Source: Lachnospiraceae bacterium
GTDB lineage: Bacteria > Bacillota > Clostridia > Lachnospirales > Lachnospiraceae
Direction of reading: 5' to 3'
Length of the DNA: 64,000 nt
Assembly: GCA_016290905.1 (NCBI GenBank)
Contig: JAEEVO010000002.1
Location: 1 to 64,000, forward strand
Part shown: positions 31,313-41,584 of the stretch, piece by piece
How positions within the stretch are numbered: position 1 is the stretch's first letter
Layout of the letters: each line of letters begins with the position of its first letter
Position numbers and translations under genes: made by a program
The notes under the pieces: generated by a model
Seen by the model: the letters and a program-made list of their open reading frames with translations, nothing else
The model's database searches: none
What the model was told of the DNA's origin: nothing

Positions 31313-33745
31313 ATGTTAGTACCCATTAGCTGGTTAAAAGATTATGTTGATATAGATGTAACCGTGGATGAGCTTGAAAAAAGGCTTTTCGACTGCGGTT
31401 TCGAGGTAGAGGAAAAATATGAGGTAGGCAAGGACATCAGCAAGGTTGTTGTAGGTCTTGTCGAGGAGTGCGAACCCATACCCGAGACACACCTTCATGT
31501 ATGCAAGGTAAATGTCGGAACGGGTGAAAACCTTCAGATATGCTGCGGCGCAGACAATGTATGCACAGGAAAGAAATTCCCGGTAGCACTTGAGGGCGCA
31601 ACGGTTTATGCAACTGCAAAGGATCATGTGACGATCGAAGGTGTCATGACGATAAAGAAGGGCAAGCTCAGAGGATACGAATCCTTTGGTATGCTCTGTT
31701 CGGGAACCGAGCTTGGAGTAAGCGAGGATATGTATCCGGGCGCAGGCTACAACGGACTGCTTGAACTGCCCGCTGACGCCGAGACAGGCGCAGACGTAAA
31801 GACAATACTCGGACTTGACGATTACATCTTCGATATCTCCATTACCGCAAACAGGCCCGACTGCCAGAGCATCTTCGGAATAGCGCGTGAGGTTGCCGCT
31901 ATCCTTGAGAAGCCCTTAAAAGAACCGAATCTGAGCTATACCGAGAACGGAAGGGCAAAGGAAGGCTTCAAGGTAACCGTTGAAGCACAGGATCTTTGTC
32001 CCAGGTACATCGGTCATTATGTAAGCGACGTAAAGATCGGAGAGTCGCCCGCATGGATGAAGAGAAGGCTTGCACTTGTCGGTTTAAAGGCAATTTCAAA
32101 TATCGTAGACATCACCAACTACATCCTAAAGGAACTCGGACAGCCCATGCATGCATTTGATGAGGATTTCCTTGAAGGAAATGCGATAAATGTAAGGCGC
32201 GCAAAGGATGGGGAAAAGATAGTTACGCTGGATGAAAAGGAATTCACTCTCAATCCTTCAAATCTCGTGATCTGCGACGGAGTAAAGCCCGTAGCGCTTG
32301 CAGGTATCATGGGAGGACTTAACTCAGAGATCAGGGATACGACCGCAGGCGTTGTTTTCGAGGCAGCTAAATTTGCAAGAGATAATATAAGGAAGAGTTC
32401 AAGGGCTCTGGGACAGGGCTCTGATTCAAGCGCACGTTTCACCAAGGGCGTTGATGAGTATACAACCGTTATGGCCATGAAGAGAGCACTTCATCTGGTT
32501 GAGGAGCTTGGATGCGGAAAGGTATCTTCTACACATGTAGAAGTATCGTCCGGCAACTCCATTGAGCCTAAGGAAATGAAGGCTTCCTTAAATAAGGTAA
32601 ACGGAGTATTGGGCGTAGACGTTCCGAAGGCAGACGTTGAAAGGATACTTAAGAATCTTAATTTCAATCCCGTAATAAACGGAGATGAGATCACCATACA
32701 GATACCGGCATACCGTGAGGATATGGAGGATTACCCCGATATTGCTGAGGAAGTCATCCGTATGTACGGCTATGATAATGTAACCTGCACCTTCCTTGAG
32801 ACCGCAAAGGTTACGGCCGGCGGATTAAATACACATCAGAAGGCTGAGCTTAAGTTAAAGAGGGCGCTCTGCACTACGGGTGCATCGGAAGGCATGCATT
32901 ATTCCTTCTTCTCACCCACTGACCTTGACCTTTTAAGGCTTCCCGAGGATGCGTCAGAGAGGAAGACCATCAGGATACTCAATCCCATAAACGAAGACCT
33001 TTCGGCTATGAGGACCACTCTGGCACCTCAGATGATAAGGGCAATGGCAAGGAACCAGAAGAGGGGAAGAATGTCGGGCAGGATCTACGAGATAGGAAAC
33101 CGTTTCATCCCGAAGGAGCTGCCGCTCACCGATTATCCGAAGGAGCTTTCAACACTCTGTGTTGGCGTATTCGGAAACAACGAGACCTTCTTCACTTTAA
33201 AGGGTATCGCGGAGGTTGTTGCGGAAAGTCTTTGCATTTCGTTCAAATATGCCGCACCTGAGCCTAAGATTCCTTATCTCCATCCTTATCAGTCTGCCGA
33301 GATACTTGACGCAGCGACAGGAGAAAGAGTAGGATATCTCGGTAAGGTCATCTATGAGATCCAGGACGAGCTTGATGCGAGAGAGGCAATGTTTGTAATG
33401 GAAATCGATCTTTCGCTGCTTGAGAAATACTACGGAAACGTAACAAAGTTCGAGCCCATCCCTAAGTTTGCGGATGAGTCGAGAGACCTTGCGCTTGTAA
33501 TGAACAGGAGCGTAACCTGCGGCGAGGTTGAGGATGCGATAAAGGAAGCCTGCAAATATGTTAAGAAAGTAACGCTTTTCGACGTATACGAAGGAAAGCA
33601 GATAGCTGACGACAAGAAGTCCATGGCTTTCACAATCCTTTTCGTACCTCAGGAAGAGGAATTTACCGCTGAAGCTGTTGACGGCTATGTAAAGAAAATC
33701 CTTAAGAATCTTAAGAACAAGCTTGAAATAGAATTAAGGCAGTAA
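31313..33745 (+). CDS. pheT: Phenylalanyl-tRNA synthetase beta subunit
   Basis: tRNA-binding domain, B3/B4, B5, FDX-ACB pattern; follows pheS. Confidence 0.97.
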   Translation: MLVPISWLKDYVDIDVTVDELEKRLFDCGFEVEEKYEVGKDISKVVVGLVEECEPIPETHLHVCKVNVGTGENLQICCGADNVCTGKKFPVALEGATVYATAKDHVTIEGVMTIKKGKLRGYESFGMLCSGTELGVSEDMYPGAGYNGLLELPADAETGADVKTILGLDDYIFDISITANRPDCQSIFGIAREVAAILEKPLKEPNLSYTENGRAKEGFKVTVEAQDLCPRYIGHYVSDVKIGESPAWMKRRLALVGLKAISNIVDITNYILKELGQPMHAFDEDFLEGNAINVRRAKDGEKIVTLDEKEFTLNPSNLVICDGVKPVALAGIMGGLNSEIRDTTAGVVFEAAKFARDNIRKSSRALGQGSDSSARFTKGVDEYTTVMAMKRALHLVEELGCGKVSSTHVEVSSGNSIEPKEMKASLNKVNGVLGVDVPKADVERILKNLNFNPVINGDEITIQIPAYREDMEDYPDIAEEVIRMYGYDNVTCTFLETAKVTAGGLNTHQKAELKLKRALCTTGASEGMHYSFFSPTDLDLLRLPEDASERKTIRILNPINEDLSAMRTTLAPQMIRAMARNQKRGRMSGRIYEIGNRFIPKELPLTDYPKELSTLCVGVFGNNETFFTLKGIAEVVAESLCISFKYAAPEPKIPYLHPYQSAEILDAATGERVGYLGKVIYEIQDELDAREAMFVMEIDLSLLEKYYGNVTKFEPIPKFADESRDLALVMNRSVTCGEVEDAIKEACKYVKKVTLFDVYEGKQIADDKKSMAFTILFVPQEEEFTAEAVDGYVKKILKNLKNKLEIELRQ

Positions 33746-33822
33746 TCTGTTACAATGTAATGAAGTTAATAGCATTTGTACCGTACAGGTGATATACCTG
33801 AGAAAGAAAGGCAGTATTTACG

Positions 33823-35643
33823 ATGAGTTCGAGAAAGATTAGAAGACTTATAAATGCTTTGGTTCTGGTTTTGGTTATGTGTTTTGCGGCATCGTGTGCT
33901 TCTCCTGCGGCTGACATGGAAAGTGCCGGTGATGCTCCGATTGAAGTTTCTCCTGCTGTCGGTGTTCCGGAAAACAAGGATGATCCCATATCTAAAGATG
34001 ATGCAGGTATAACGGAAAATGCCGGAACTGTCGATAATAACATAAATAAGGAAAATCCCGAAAACCTTGAAAACGACGGCATAACCGAAAATCCCGAAAA
34101 CCTCGAAAACGACGGCATAACCGAAAATCCCGAGAATGATAACGCTCCCGTACAGGATGAAGAGCCCGAAGAGACATTCCCGGATGACAATGATGACGAA
34201 CCCGAAGAAGCTTCTGAAGGAATAAAGAAAAAAGAAAGTCAGAAGGAAGACAAGAACTCATCAGAAGCTAAAGTAGACAGTTCTCAGGACAAAAAGGCAA
34301 AGGAACTCGTAAAGAAGCTTGACAGCTCAACCGAGATCCCCACACTTTGCATCTATACCAAAAACAACAAGGAAGTATTGTCACGTACTGAGTATGTGGA
34401 CTGCTGGGTATATACGGTAAACGCCGATGAGGATCATGAGCTTTCGGGAGCCGAGGCAGGTATCCGTGTACGCGGCAATTCTACCGCATACGGCGGAAAT
34501 GTCGAACTTATCAGAAAGAATCAGGTACCTTACAGGATCAAATTTACCGGCAAGACAAATCTTTTCGGATTGAATGACGATGCAAAATGCAAGAACTGGG
34601 TTCTGATCAAGGCTGAGGACAATCTCGTTAAGACCGATATAGCGCTCGGACTCGGCAGAAGGATAATCAGGGATTACTGTTCCGACGGAATACTTGTTAA
34701 AGCATATTTAAACGGTTCCTTCAAGGGCATATATGAGCTCTGTGAGCAGAGCCAGGTTAACAAACACAGGGTTAACATATACGAGACTCCCGAAAATTAT
34801 AAGGGAACCGATACCGGATATCTCCTGGAGATCGATAATTACGGAGAAAAGCCGTGCTTCTGGATCAACTACTGTAATCAGGCAAAGTTTACGGATATAA
34901 ACGGCGTGACAAAATCCTTCAAGCCCGTAACATATTCCATCAAGAGTGACGTATATTCGGACGAACAGAAGGAATTTATAAAGAACTATGTAAACAATAC
35001 GTTTAAGATCCTTTATGAAGCTTGTGCAAAAGGAAATTATTATGTATTAAACGATGAAAACAAGCTCGTTAAAGCAAAGAAGAAGCAGATAACAAAGAAG
35101 GACAGCGACGGAAATGCGATATCTCCCGCACAGATCGTGGTCGAGAGAGTCATAAACATTGATTCAGTTGTAGATATGTACTTACTTCATGAAATAGTAA
35201 AGAGCTATGATGTGGGAGAAGGCAGCTTCTATATGTACGCTGACTTTTCACCCGTAAGTGAGGATTCAAGGCTCACATTTACCTGTCCTTGGGATTTTGA
35301 GTGGGCATATGCCGGATCGCTTACGCAGTATCATGCATGTGTATTCAATTCGGAATCATTTGCGGCAACTTATGAGGAGAGATCGAATCCCTGGTTTATA
35401 ATCCTTATGAAGCAGGACTGGTTTGTTGAAAAGGTAAAGGACAGATGGACCCAGCTCAGGACCAAGCCGAAAAAGGGCGTAAAGAACGTTATCTCCCAAG
35501 GAATGGACGAGGTTAAGGCACAGCTTGAAAAATATACCGACGATCTCGGAAAGGGTGCTGTGGGACGCGCAAATTCACTGGTTTCATGGGTATATAAGAG
35601 AATTTCCTTTATGGACAGCAAGTTCTTAAGGAGTAAAAACTGA
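33823..35643 (+). CDS. CotH kinase-like family lipoprotein
   Basis: Lipobox FAASC; GIRVRGNSTA; LYLNGSFKGIYELCEQ-type motif; TFTCPWDFEWAYAG. Confidence 0.85.
   Translation: MSSRKIRRLINALVLVLVMCFAASCASPAADMESAGDAPIEVSPAVGVPENKDDPISKDDAGITENAGTVDNNINKENPENLENDGITENPENLENDGITENPENDNAPVQDEEPEETFPDDNDDEPEEASEGIKKKESQKEDKNSSEAKVDSSQDKKAKELVKKLDSSTEIPTLCIYTKNNKEVLSRTEYVDCWVYTVNADEDHELSGAEAGIRVRGNSTAYGGNVELIRKNQVPYRIKFTGKTNLFGLNDDAKCKNWVLIKAEDNLVKTDIALGLGRRIIRDYCSDGILVKAYLNGSFKGIYELCEQSQVNKHRVNIYETPENYKGTDTGYLLEIDNYGEKPCFWINYCNQAKFTDINGVTKSFKPVTYSIKSDVYSDEQKEFIKNYVNNTFKILYEACAKGNYYVLNDENKLVKAKKKQITKKDSDGNAISPAQIVVERVINIDSVVDMYLLHEIVKSYDVGEGSFYMYADFSPVSEDSRLTFTCPWDFEWAYAGSLTQYHACVFNSESFAATYEERSNPWFIILMKQDWFVEKVKDRWTQLRTKPKKGVKNVISQGMDEVKAQLEKYTDDLGKGAVGRANSLVSWVYKRISFMDSKFLRSKN
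34051..34137 (+). repeat. 39-bp in-frame tandem repeat (ENPENLENDGIT) in CotH-like protein
   Basis: GAAAATCCCGAAAACCTYGAAAACGACGGCATAACC twice plus a partial unit. Confidence 0.9.
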
Positions 35644-35729
35644 TCTGCTTCACCAATCGATTTAGTTCAGGCTTCTGCCTTGTAGAAATCGGAGAGGCTT
35701 GAGACTATACGACAATAGGAGGGTGGCGC

Positions 35730-37436
35730 ATGGTAAACGGCATAAGACTTGATGATCAGGCAATCACAAACAATTATAATGAGATGAGAAACCAGGTACA
35801 GGGCCCGGAAGGGGAAGCTGTGCCCAAAGTCGAAACCGGAAGTGCACAGCCCACCGAGAACGCCGCGGAAGCATCTGCCAATGCCGCATTTGGCGGTATA
35901 AACACTACCGCACGCGAGGCACTTGAGGAAGCGGGGCTTCCGAGGAGCGAACGTAATCTGGGTCTGGTCAGGGAGATGATAAACAACCAGATGTCGATCG
36001 ATCGTGACAGTGTATCGAGACTTGTAAGCCAGGTAAATGTTTTTAGGGAAGCAGATATTTCAACGCTTCTTTTAATGAACAAGAACAATATTCCCGTCAA
36101 TCATTTTACTGCGGCCCAGCTGCAGGCATATATAAATAACGAACAGGATCTTTCCGCCCAGATAGGAGATATGGTGGAGACACTTATCAATTATCTTGAT
36201 TCGGAAGCATCCGCAGGAAATGTTACATCAAACATGACCGTGCTTGAGGTGCTGACCGCCGGTACGGAGATATCCGCCGAAAACATGGCGGCGCTCGGAA
36301 ATGCCGAAAATGCCGTGAATGTTGCGGAAATGGTCAACAGCGGACAGGAGAATATCATGTCTACGCTGCTCACCGGTCAGGGAGGCGCAGAAGCGGTATA
36401 TGCCGCGGGCGCGCAGCAGGGAGCTGTTGCACCGGACGGAAATGCTGTCATGAACATGCTTGAGACCGGAACCGTAAACAATGTGGTTGCGGAGCTCGGA
36501 ACGGATGCCGAAGGCAGCGGAGCCAACTGGATGAACGGATTTGGGGCCGATAACGACGCTCTAAGCAGCTTCAACGAATTCAATACGGAATCGGCCGGTA
36601 CGGGCATCAGCGGAAACGGGCATTCCAATAAGGGCGCCGAGCAGCAGGGAACGCTTCTTTCATCCCTGCTTAACGAGAATGAGATAAAGGAACTGGATAC
36701 CCTGATCCAAAGAGTGTTCGGGAACAAGGCTGAACTGAGCGGAGACAAGGATGCGGAAGCACTTTTAAAAGAGATATACAAGGATGCTTCGGGCGTTGAC
36801 GAGGCAAAGCTTCAGGAACTGTTCAGATCGGGCACATACCAGAAGCTTGTAAAAAGCGCCTTGAACGAGAAATTTACGCTTAAGCCCTCGGATATAGACT
36901 CGGCGGATTCGATAAACGAATATTACAAGGAAACATATGCGGCTCTTTCCAAGCTGTCGGAAATGGCGGGAAAAGAAGGAGAACTTGCGGATAAGCTTAA
37001 TAAGCCCATGGACAACATGAAGTTCATGGATACGCTGAACAATGTATTTCCGTATATCCAGCTTCCATTGAAGCTGAATGAGGGCAATACGCACGGAGAA
37101 CTCTATGTATTTAAGAAGGGGAGGAGCAAGACCGACCCCGGCGATACGAAAAGCGTGCTGCTCCATCTTGACATGGATCATCTCGGACCTACGGATATAC
37201 ATATGGAGCTGAAGGCAGGATTCCTGAAGCTGAGGTTTTACTGTAAGGATGACGCCGCGAAGGATGTTCTTTCGGAAAACTTCTCAAAGCTTGAGAAGGC
37301 TCTTAACGAAAAAGGCTTTCAGACAGGCTCCGAATTTACCGTCAGAACGGAAGATACAAAGAACTTGGTAGAAGCCCTTTCGGGTGCATCCGGACCGGTA
37401 CCGGAGTTCAAGTACAATTTCGATATAAAACTGTAA
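35730..37436 (+). CDS. Hypothetical protein with FliK-like C-terminal region (DUF6240-like)
   Basis: C-terminal LPLKLNEGNTHGELYVFKK...LHLDMDHLGPTDIHMELKAGFLKLRF resembles flagellar hook-length control domain. Confidence 0.5.
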   Translation: MVNGIRLDDQAITNNYNEMRNQVQGPEGEAVPKVETGSAQPTENAAEASANAAFGGINTTAREALEEAGLPRSERNLGLVREMINNQMSIDRDSVSRLVSQVNVFREADISTLLLMNKNNIPVNHFTAAQLQAYINNEQDLSAQIGDMVETLINYLDSEASAGNVTSNMTVLEVLTAGTEISAENMAALGNAENAVNVAEMVNSGQENIMSTLLTGQGGAEAVYAAGAQQGAVAPDGNAVMNMLETGTVNNVVAELGTDAEGSGANWMNGFGADNDALSSFNEFNTESAGTGISGNGHSNKGAEQQGTLLSSLLNENEIKELDTLIQRVFGNKAELSGDKDAEALLKEIYKDASGVDEAKLQELFRSGTYQKLVKSALNEKFTLKPSDIDSADSINEYYKETYAALSKLSEMAGKEGELADKLNKPMDNMKFMDTLNNVFPYIQLPLKLNEGNTHGELYVFKKGRSKTDPGDTKSVLLHLDMDHLGPTDIHMELKAGFLKLRFYCKDDAAKDVLSENFSKLEKALNEKGFQTGSEFTVRTEDTKNLVEALSGASGPVPEFKYNFDIKL

Positions 37437-37451
37437 AAGGAAGGAAACGGC

Positions 37452-38171
37452 ATGAAGACAGACGGTGATTTAACCTATGATGATTATGATTCGTTCAGAT
37501 GGACGGATCTTATAATCGGATTATGCTTCTTTTTTGCATTGATAGGTATAGGACTGTTTCTTGCCGTTAATTTTAGGCCCTTATATTATTGGAGCATAAG
37601 CGCATTCGACATAGAAGAGGAAAGCGGTTTTTCACGTGAGGAGATCATTGAGAATTATGACGCGCTTATAGACTACTGCTCGCCGTTCTATACGGGAGAG
37701 CTTAATTTCCCGACCTTCAGGGCATCTGTTTCCGGGCTTTCACATTTCGCGGAGTGTAAAAATCTGTTTATTGTATTCTATGTTCTGGGTGCTGTCGGTA
37801 TCTGCGTATGCGTCTGGTTCTTCATATTACGGCACAGGGAAGAGGTTATATCGCATCTGAAGGTATGCGCCATAATGTCGATAGGCATCCCTGTCATTCT
37901 TGTGTTTATCAGCCTGATCAATTTCGACTGGCTGTTCCTTCTGTTCCATAAGATAGCATTTGATAATGACGACTGGCTCTTCGACCCGGCTCTGGATCAG
38001 GTAATTAAGATCCTTCCCGAAGGGTTTTTCATGGTCTGTCTTCTTGTCATAGCTTTTACGGTCATAGCAGGCGCAGCCGCAGCATTTATCGTTTATTTAT
38101 TAAAAAAGAAAAAGAAAAAAAAGGGCGATGAACCCCTGCCGAAACCTCAGAATTTCTATTTTACTCCGTAG
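37452..38171 (+). CDS. TIGR01906 family (DUF1461) integral membrane protein
   Basis: NYDALIDYCSPFYTGELNFPTFRASVSGLSHFAECKNLF. Confidence 0.8.
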   Translation: MKTDGDLTYDDYDSFRWTDLIIGLCFFFALIGIGLFLAVNFRPLYYWSISAFDIEEESGFSREEIIENYDALIDYCSPFYTGELNFPTFRASVSGLSHFAECKNLFIVFYVLGAVGICVCVWFFILRHREEVISHLKVCAIMSIGIPVILVFISLINFDWLFLLFHKIAFDNDDWLFDPALDQVIKILPEGFFMVCLLVIAFTVIAGAAAAFIVYLLKKKKKKKGDEPLPKPQNFYFTP

Positions 38172-38293
38172 CCGGATTAATTATTTCCAAATATTTACAG
38201 TTTTTTTACAAACCTTTTATAAAACATACTTGCCTATATCCGGGTATAATGTTATAATACAAACTTGGTTTCAGTAAATGATTTTTATACCAT

Positions 38294-38356
38294 GTAACAG
38301 AACGCACGTTTTGTTACCGAGGAAATGCGGAAGGCGTTTTTCGGGGTGACATTGAC
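38294..38356 (+). repeat. Family B structured leader element, copy B2
   Basis: GTAACAGAACGCACGTTTTGTTACCGAGGAAATGCGGAAGGCGTTTTTCGGGGTGACATTGAC; first 24 nt form a near-complete hairpin. Confidence 0.75.
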
Positions 38357-38404
38357 GGTATAGAAAATTTGAAATGGCAAGTCTTTTTAAAAGGTGGAGA
38401 GAAA

Positions 38405-39280
38405 ATGAAGGACTATATCGTAGTATCGGACGGAACGGTCGATATTGACAGGGAACTGATAGGAAAACTCGGAGCAAGGATAATCCCGATGATATATATC
38501 ATTGACGGAGAGGAGCATTTGTTCGATCCGTCGGGTGAAGCATTCGATTATAGCAGCTTTTACGAGAAAGTAAACGCAGGTGTGCCTGTATCTACATCAC
38601 AGAACCCGCCCGATGTTTTTATAAATTATTTTGAGGAGATCACCAAAGAGTATAAGAAGGTTTTATATCTCTGCTTTTCATCCGGGCTGAGCGGGAATTA
38701 CAATTCTGCATGCATGGCTGCTGAGGAAGTGATGAATAAGCATCCGGAAACGGATATACGCGTTATAGATTCGCTCTGTGCCTCGGTAGGTGAAGGCTTC
38801 TATTTAAGGGAAGTTTGTGAGAAAAGAGATGAGGGAGCGGATTTTGAAGAGCTCGTCAAGTACGCCGAAAGCATAAAGAGGGATGTATGTCACTGGTTTG
38901 TCGTTGGCAATCTCGACCAGTTAAGGCGCGGCGGCAGGATCAATGCTTTGGAGGCTAAACTGGGTTCAATACTGAACATCCATCCCATACTTACTACTGA
39001 CCGGGAAGGAAAGCTTAAGGTTGCGGAAAAGGTCCGCGGCATGAGGAAGGCACTGCATGAGCTTGTAGGTAAATTCGTAAAGTACGCAAAAGCCGATATC
39101 ATGCATAAGGTCATAGTGGCGCATGCGGGGGCCTCTGAGCTTGCGGAACAGCTTAAAAATCTGCTGAAGGAGACCGGAAGAATAAAGGAGTGCCTGATAG
39201 AAGACATCGGACCGGTCATCGGTGCTCATACCGGCTCACCCATGTGTGCGGTGGTATTCTTAGGCACACAGGAAGAATAA
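38405..39280 (+). CDS. DegV family fatty-acid-binding protein
   Basis: YIVVSDGTVDIDRELIGKLGARIIPM; VPVSTSQNPP; RRGGRI. Confidence 0.95.
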   Translation: MKDYIVVSDGTVDIDRELIGKLGARIIPMIYIIDGEEHLFDPSGEAFDYSSFYEKVNAGVPVSTSQNPPDVFINYFEEITKEYKKVLYLCFSSGLSGNYNSACMAAEEVMNKHPETDIRVIDSLCASVGEGFYLREVCEKRDEGADFEELVKYAESIKRDVCHWFVVGNLDQLRRGGRINALEAKLGSILNIHPILTTDREGKLKVAEKVRGMRKALHELVGKFVKYAKADIMHKVIVAHAGASELAEQLKNLLKETGRIKECLIEDIGPVIGAHTGSPMCAVVFLGTQEE

Positions 39281-39310
39281 AAAACGTGAAATAAAACTGA
39301 TGAGGGGAAC

Positions 39311-40198
39311 ATGATAAACGAATCGATCATAACGGCATTTTATACACTCTTATTAATTATACTGACATTTCCCATTGGAACCGCAATACTCCTGAAATTC
39401 AGGGGCAAAGCAAGATTCATGCCGTTCTTTTTGGGAGCCATTGTATATTTTACATTCTCGATCATATTTGTGACGATGATCAATTCCTTATTTATCAACA
39501 AGGGACGTGTGACTCACGATTTCTTGAACGGGAATGTGCTCGTATATTCGTTCTATATGGCTGTTGTGGTCGGCTTTATGGAGATAATCGGTATGTTCGT
39601 GGCGTTTAAAAGGGTTTTGCAGACACACGACGACGAGAAAACACCGCTGATGTTCGGTTTGGGATACACCGCTGTTGCGCTTATAGCACTTGTCGGGCTG
39701 AGTCTGGTGGTTTATGTTTCAAATGCTACAGCACTCAACGCGCTCGGAGAAGAGGGCTACAGGACAAAATTCGCCGATGTTGAGTCATACGATCTTGACA
39801 AAACGATAGATGTTCTAAAAAATATAAGAATAATTGATCTGATCTATGAATTTTTAAACATGCTTATGTATACTGCGGTGATTGTTTCGCTGGCAGTCAT
39901 GGTATTCTATTCGGTAAAACTTAAGGCTACGGTATATTTCTGGATTGCTGTAATAATCCGTGCGCTGTATACGATACCGGGTTCCGTGACAAGCTGGTTT
40001 TCGTCACAATCCACGGCCTTGGATCCCGATGTATGGAATCCGGTAAGATCCGTAATAGAGCTTCTCTTTGCCGGGATTGCGGTATTTATGGCGTATAAGC
40101 TGTATGCATGCTACAAAAACGAAGAGCTTGTCATGCCGCTTGACCTGTTTAAAAAGAAAATGTATAAAAATACAAAAAATATGCTTGACAAACTTTGA
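39311..40198 (+). CDS. Multi-TM membrane protein, possibly YhfC-like
   Basis: Hydrophobic multi-TM ORF; GFMEIIGMFVAFK and MFGLGYTAVA segments. Confidence 0.5.
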   Translation: MINESIITAFYTLLLIILTFPIGTAILLKFRGKARFMPFFLGAIVYFTFSIIFVTMINSLFINKGRVTHDFLNGNVLVYSFYMAVVVGFMEIIGMFVAFKRVLQTHDDEKTPLMFGLGYTAVALIALVGLSLVVYVSNATALNALGEEGYRTKFADVESYDLDKTIDVLKNIRIIDLIYEFLNMLMYTAVIVSLAVMVFYSVKLKATVYFWIAVIIRALYTIPGSVTSWFSSQSTALDPDVWNPVRSVIELLFAGIAVFMAYKLYACYKNEELVMPLDLFKKKMYKNTKNMLDKL

Positions 40199-40265
40199 TA
40201 ATGAGAGTATATTCATAAACAAGATAATTTTATGAATAATTATAAATAACAAAGGAGATATTGAC

Positions 40266-41492
40266 ATGAAAGAAAAGGTTATTCTCGCTTATTCGGGCGG
40301 ACTTGATACCACAGCTATCATTCCGTGGCTCAAGGAAAATTTTGATTATGATGTAGTCTGCTGTTGTATCGATGTAGGACAGGAGAGCGAGCTTGACGGA
40401 CTTGAGGAGCGTGCAAAGCTTTCAGGCGCTGAGAAGCTTTACATCGAGCATCTTACAGAGGAGTTCGTTGACGATTATATCATGCCCTGTGTAAAGGCAG
40501 GCGCAGTTTACGAGCATAAGTACTTACTCGGCACATCCATGGCTAGACCGCTTATCGCTAAGAAGCTTGTTGAGATCGCACGTAAGGAAGGCGCAACAGC
40601 CATCTGCCACGGCGCAACAGGTAAGGGTAACGATCAGGTTCGTTTCGAACTTGGCATCAAGGCACTTGCTCCCGACATCAAGATCATCGCTCCCTGGAGA
40701 ATGACTGAGAAGTGGGGCATGAGCTCACGTGAAGAAGAGATCGAGTACTGCAAGAAGCACGGTATCGACCTTCCTTTCTCAACAGATAACAGCTACAGCC
40801 GTGACAGGAACCTCTGGCATATCAGCCATGAAGGCTTAGAGCTTGAGGATCCCGCAAACGCTCCTAATTACGATCATCTCCTTGTACTCGGCGTCAGCCC
40901 TGAGAAGGCACCCGAAGAGGGCGAGATCATCAGCATGACATTTGAAAAGGGTATCCCTACATCTCTTAACGGTGAGAAGATGAGTGCTACCGAGATCATC
41001 AAGAAGCTGAATAAACTTGGCGGAAAGCATGGTATCGGCATCGTAGATATCGTTGAGAACCGTGTAGTAGGCATGAAGTCACGTGGCGTATACGAGACAC
41101 CCGGCGGAACCATCCTTATGGCAGCACATGAGCAGCTTGAGGAACTCATCCTTGATCGTGCTACCATGACAGTTAAGAAGGAGATCGGCAACAAGTTTGC
41201 TGACGTTGTATACGAGGGCAAGTGGTTCACACCTCTCCGTGAGGCTCTTCAGGCATTCGTAGAGAGCACACAGCAGTACGTTACCGGTGAAGTAAAGATG
41301 AAGCTCTACAAGGGCAACATCATCAAGCAGGGTACAACCTCTCCTTATTCACTTTACAGCGAGAGCCTTGCATCCTTCACAACCGGCGAGCTTTACGATC
41401 ATCATGACGCAGAAGGCTTCATCAACCTGTTCGGTCTTTCCTTAAAGGTAAGGGCTATGAAGATGGCTGAGATTGAGAAGAACAAGAAATAA
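40266..41492 (+). CDS. argG: Argininosuccinate synthase
   Basis: [35 protein letters not shown]. Confidence 0.98.
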   Translation: MKEKVILAYSGGLDTTAIIPWLKENFDYDVVCCCIDVGQESELDGLEERAKLSGAEKLYIEHLTEEFVDDYIMPCVKAGAVYEHKYLLGTSMARPLIAKKLVEIARKEGATAICHGATGKGNDQVRFELGIKALAPDIKIIAPWRMTEKWGMSSREEEIEYCKKHGIDLPFSTDNSYSRDRNLWHISHEGLELEDPANAPNYDHLLVLGVSPEKAPEEGEIISMTFEKGIPTSLNGEKMSATEIIKKLNKLGGKHGIGIVDIVENRVVGMKSRGVYETPGGTILMAAHEQLEELILDRATMTVKKEIGNKFADVVYEGKWFTPLREALQAFVESTQQYVTGEVKMKLYKGNIIKQGTTSPYSLYSESLASFTTGELYDHHDAEGFINLFGLSLKVRAMKMAEIEKNKK

Positions 41493-41536
41493 AACAATAT
41501 ACGACGCAAAGTCAGAAGTGAAAGCATATTAAATAA

Positions 41537-41572
41537 CGGCTGCAACAGAAATGTTGCAGCCGTGTGTTTTTG
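41537..41572 (+). terminator. Terminator after argG
   Basis: CGGCTGCAACA gaaa TGTTGCAGCCG followed by T-rich tract. Confidence 0.9.
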
Positions 41573-41584
41573 TCACCAAAATTC

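Noticed and set aside
33750-34190. Minus-strand ORF with FSRFSGFSVMPS repeats
   Set aside because: Antisense of the CotH-like gene's tandem repeat
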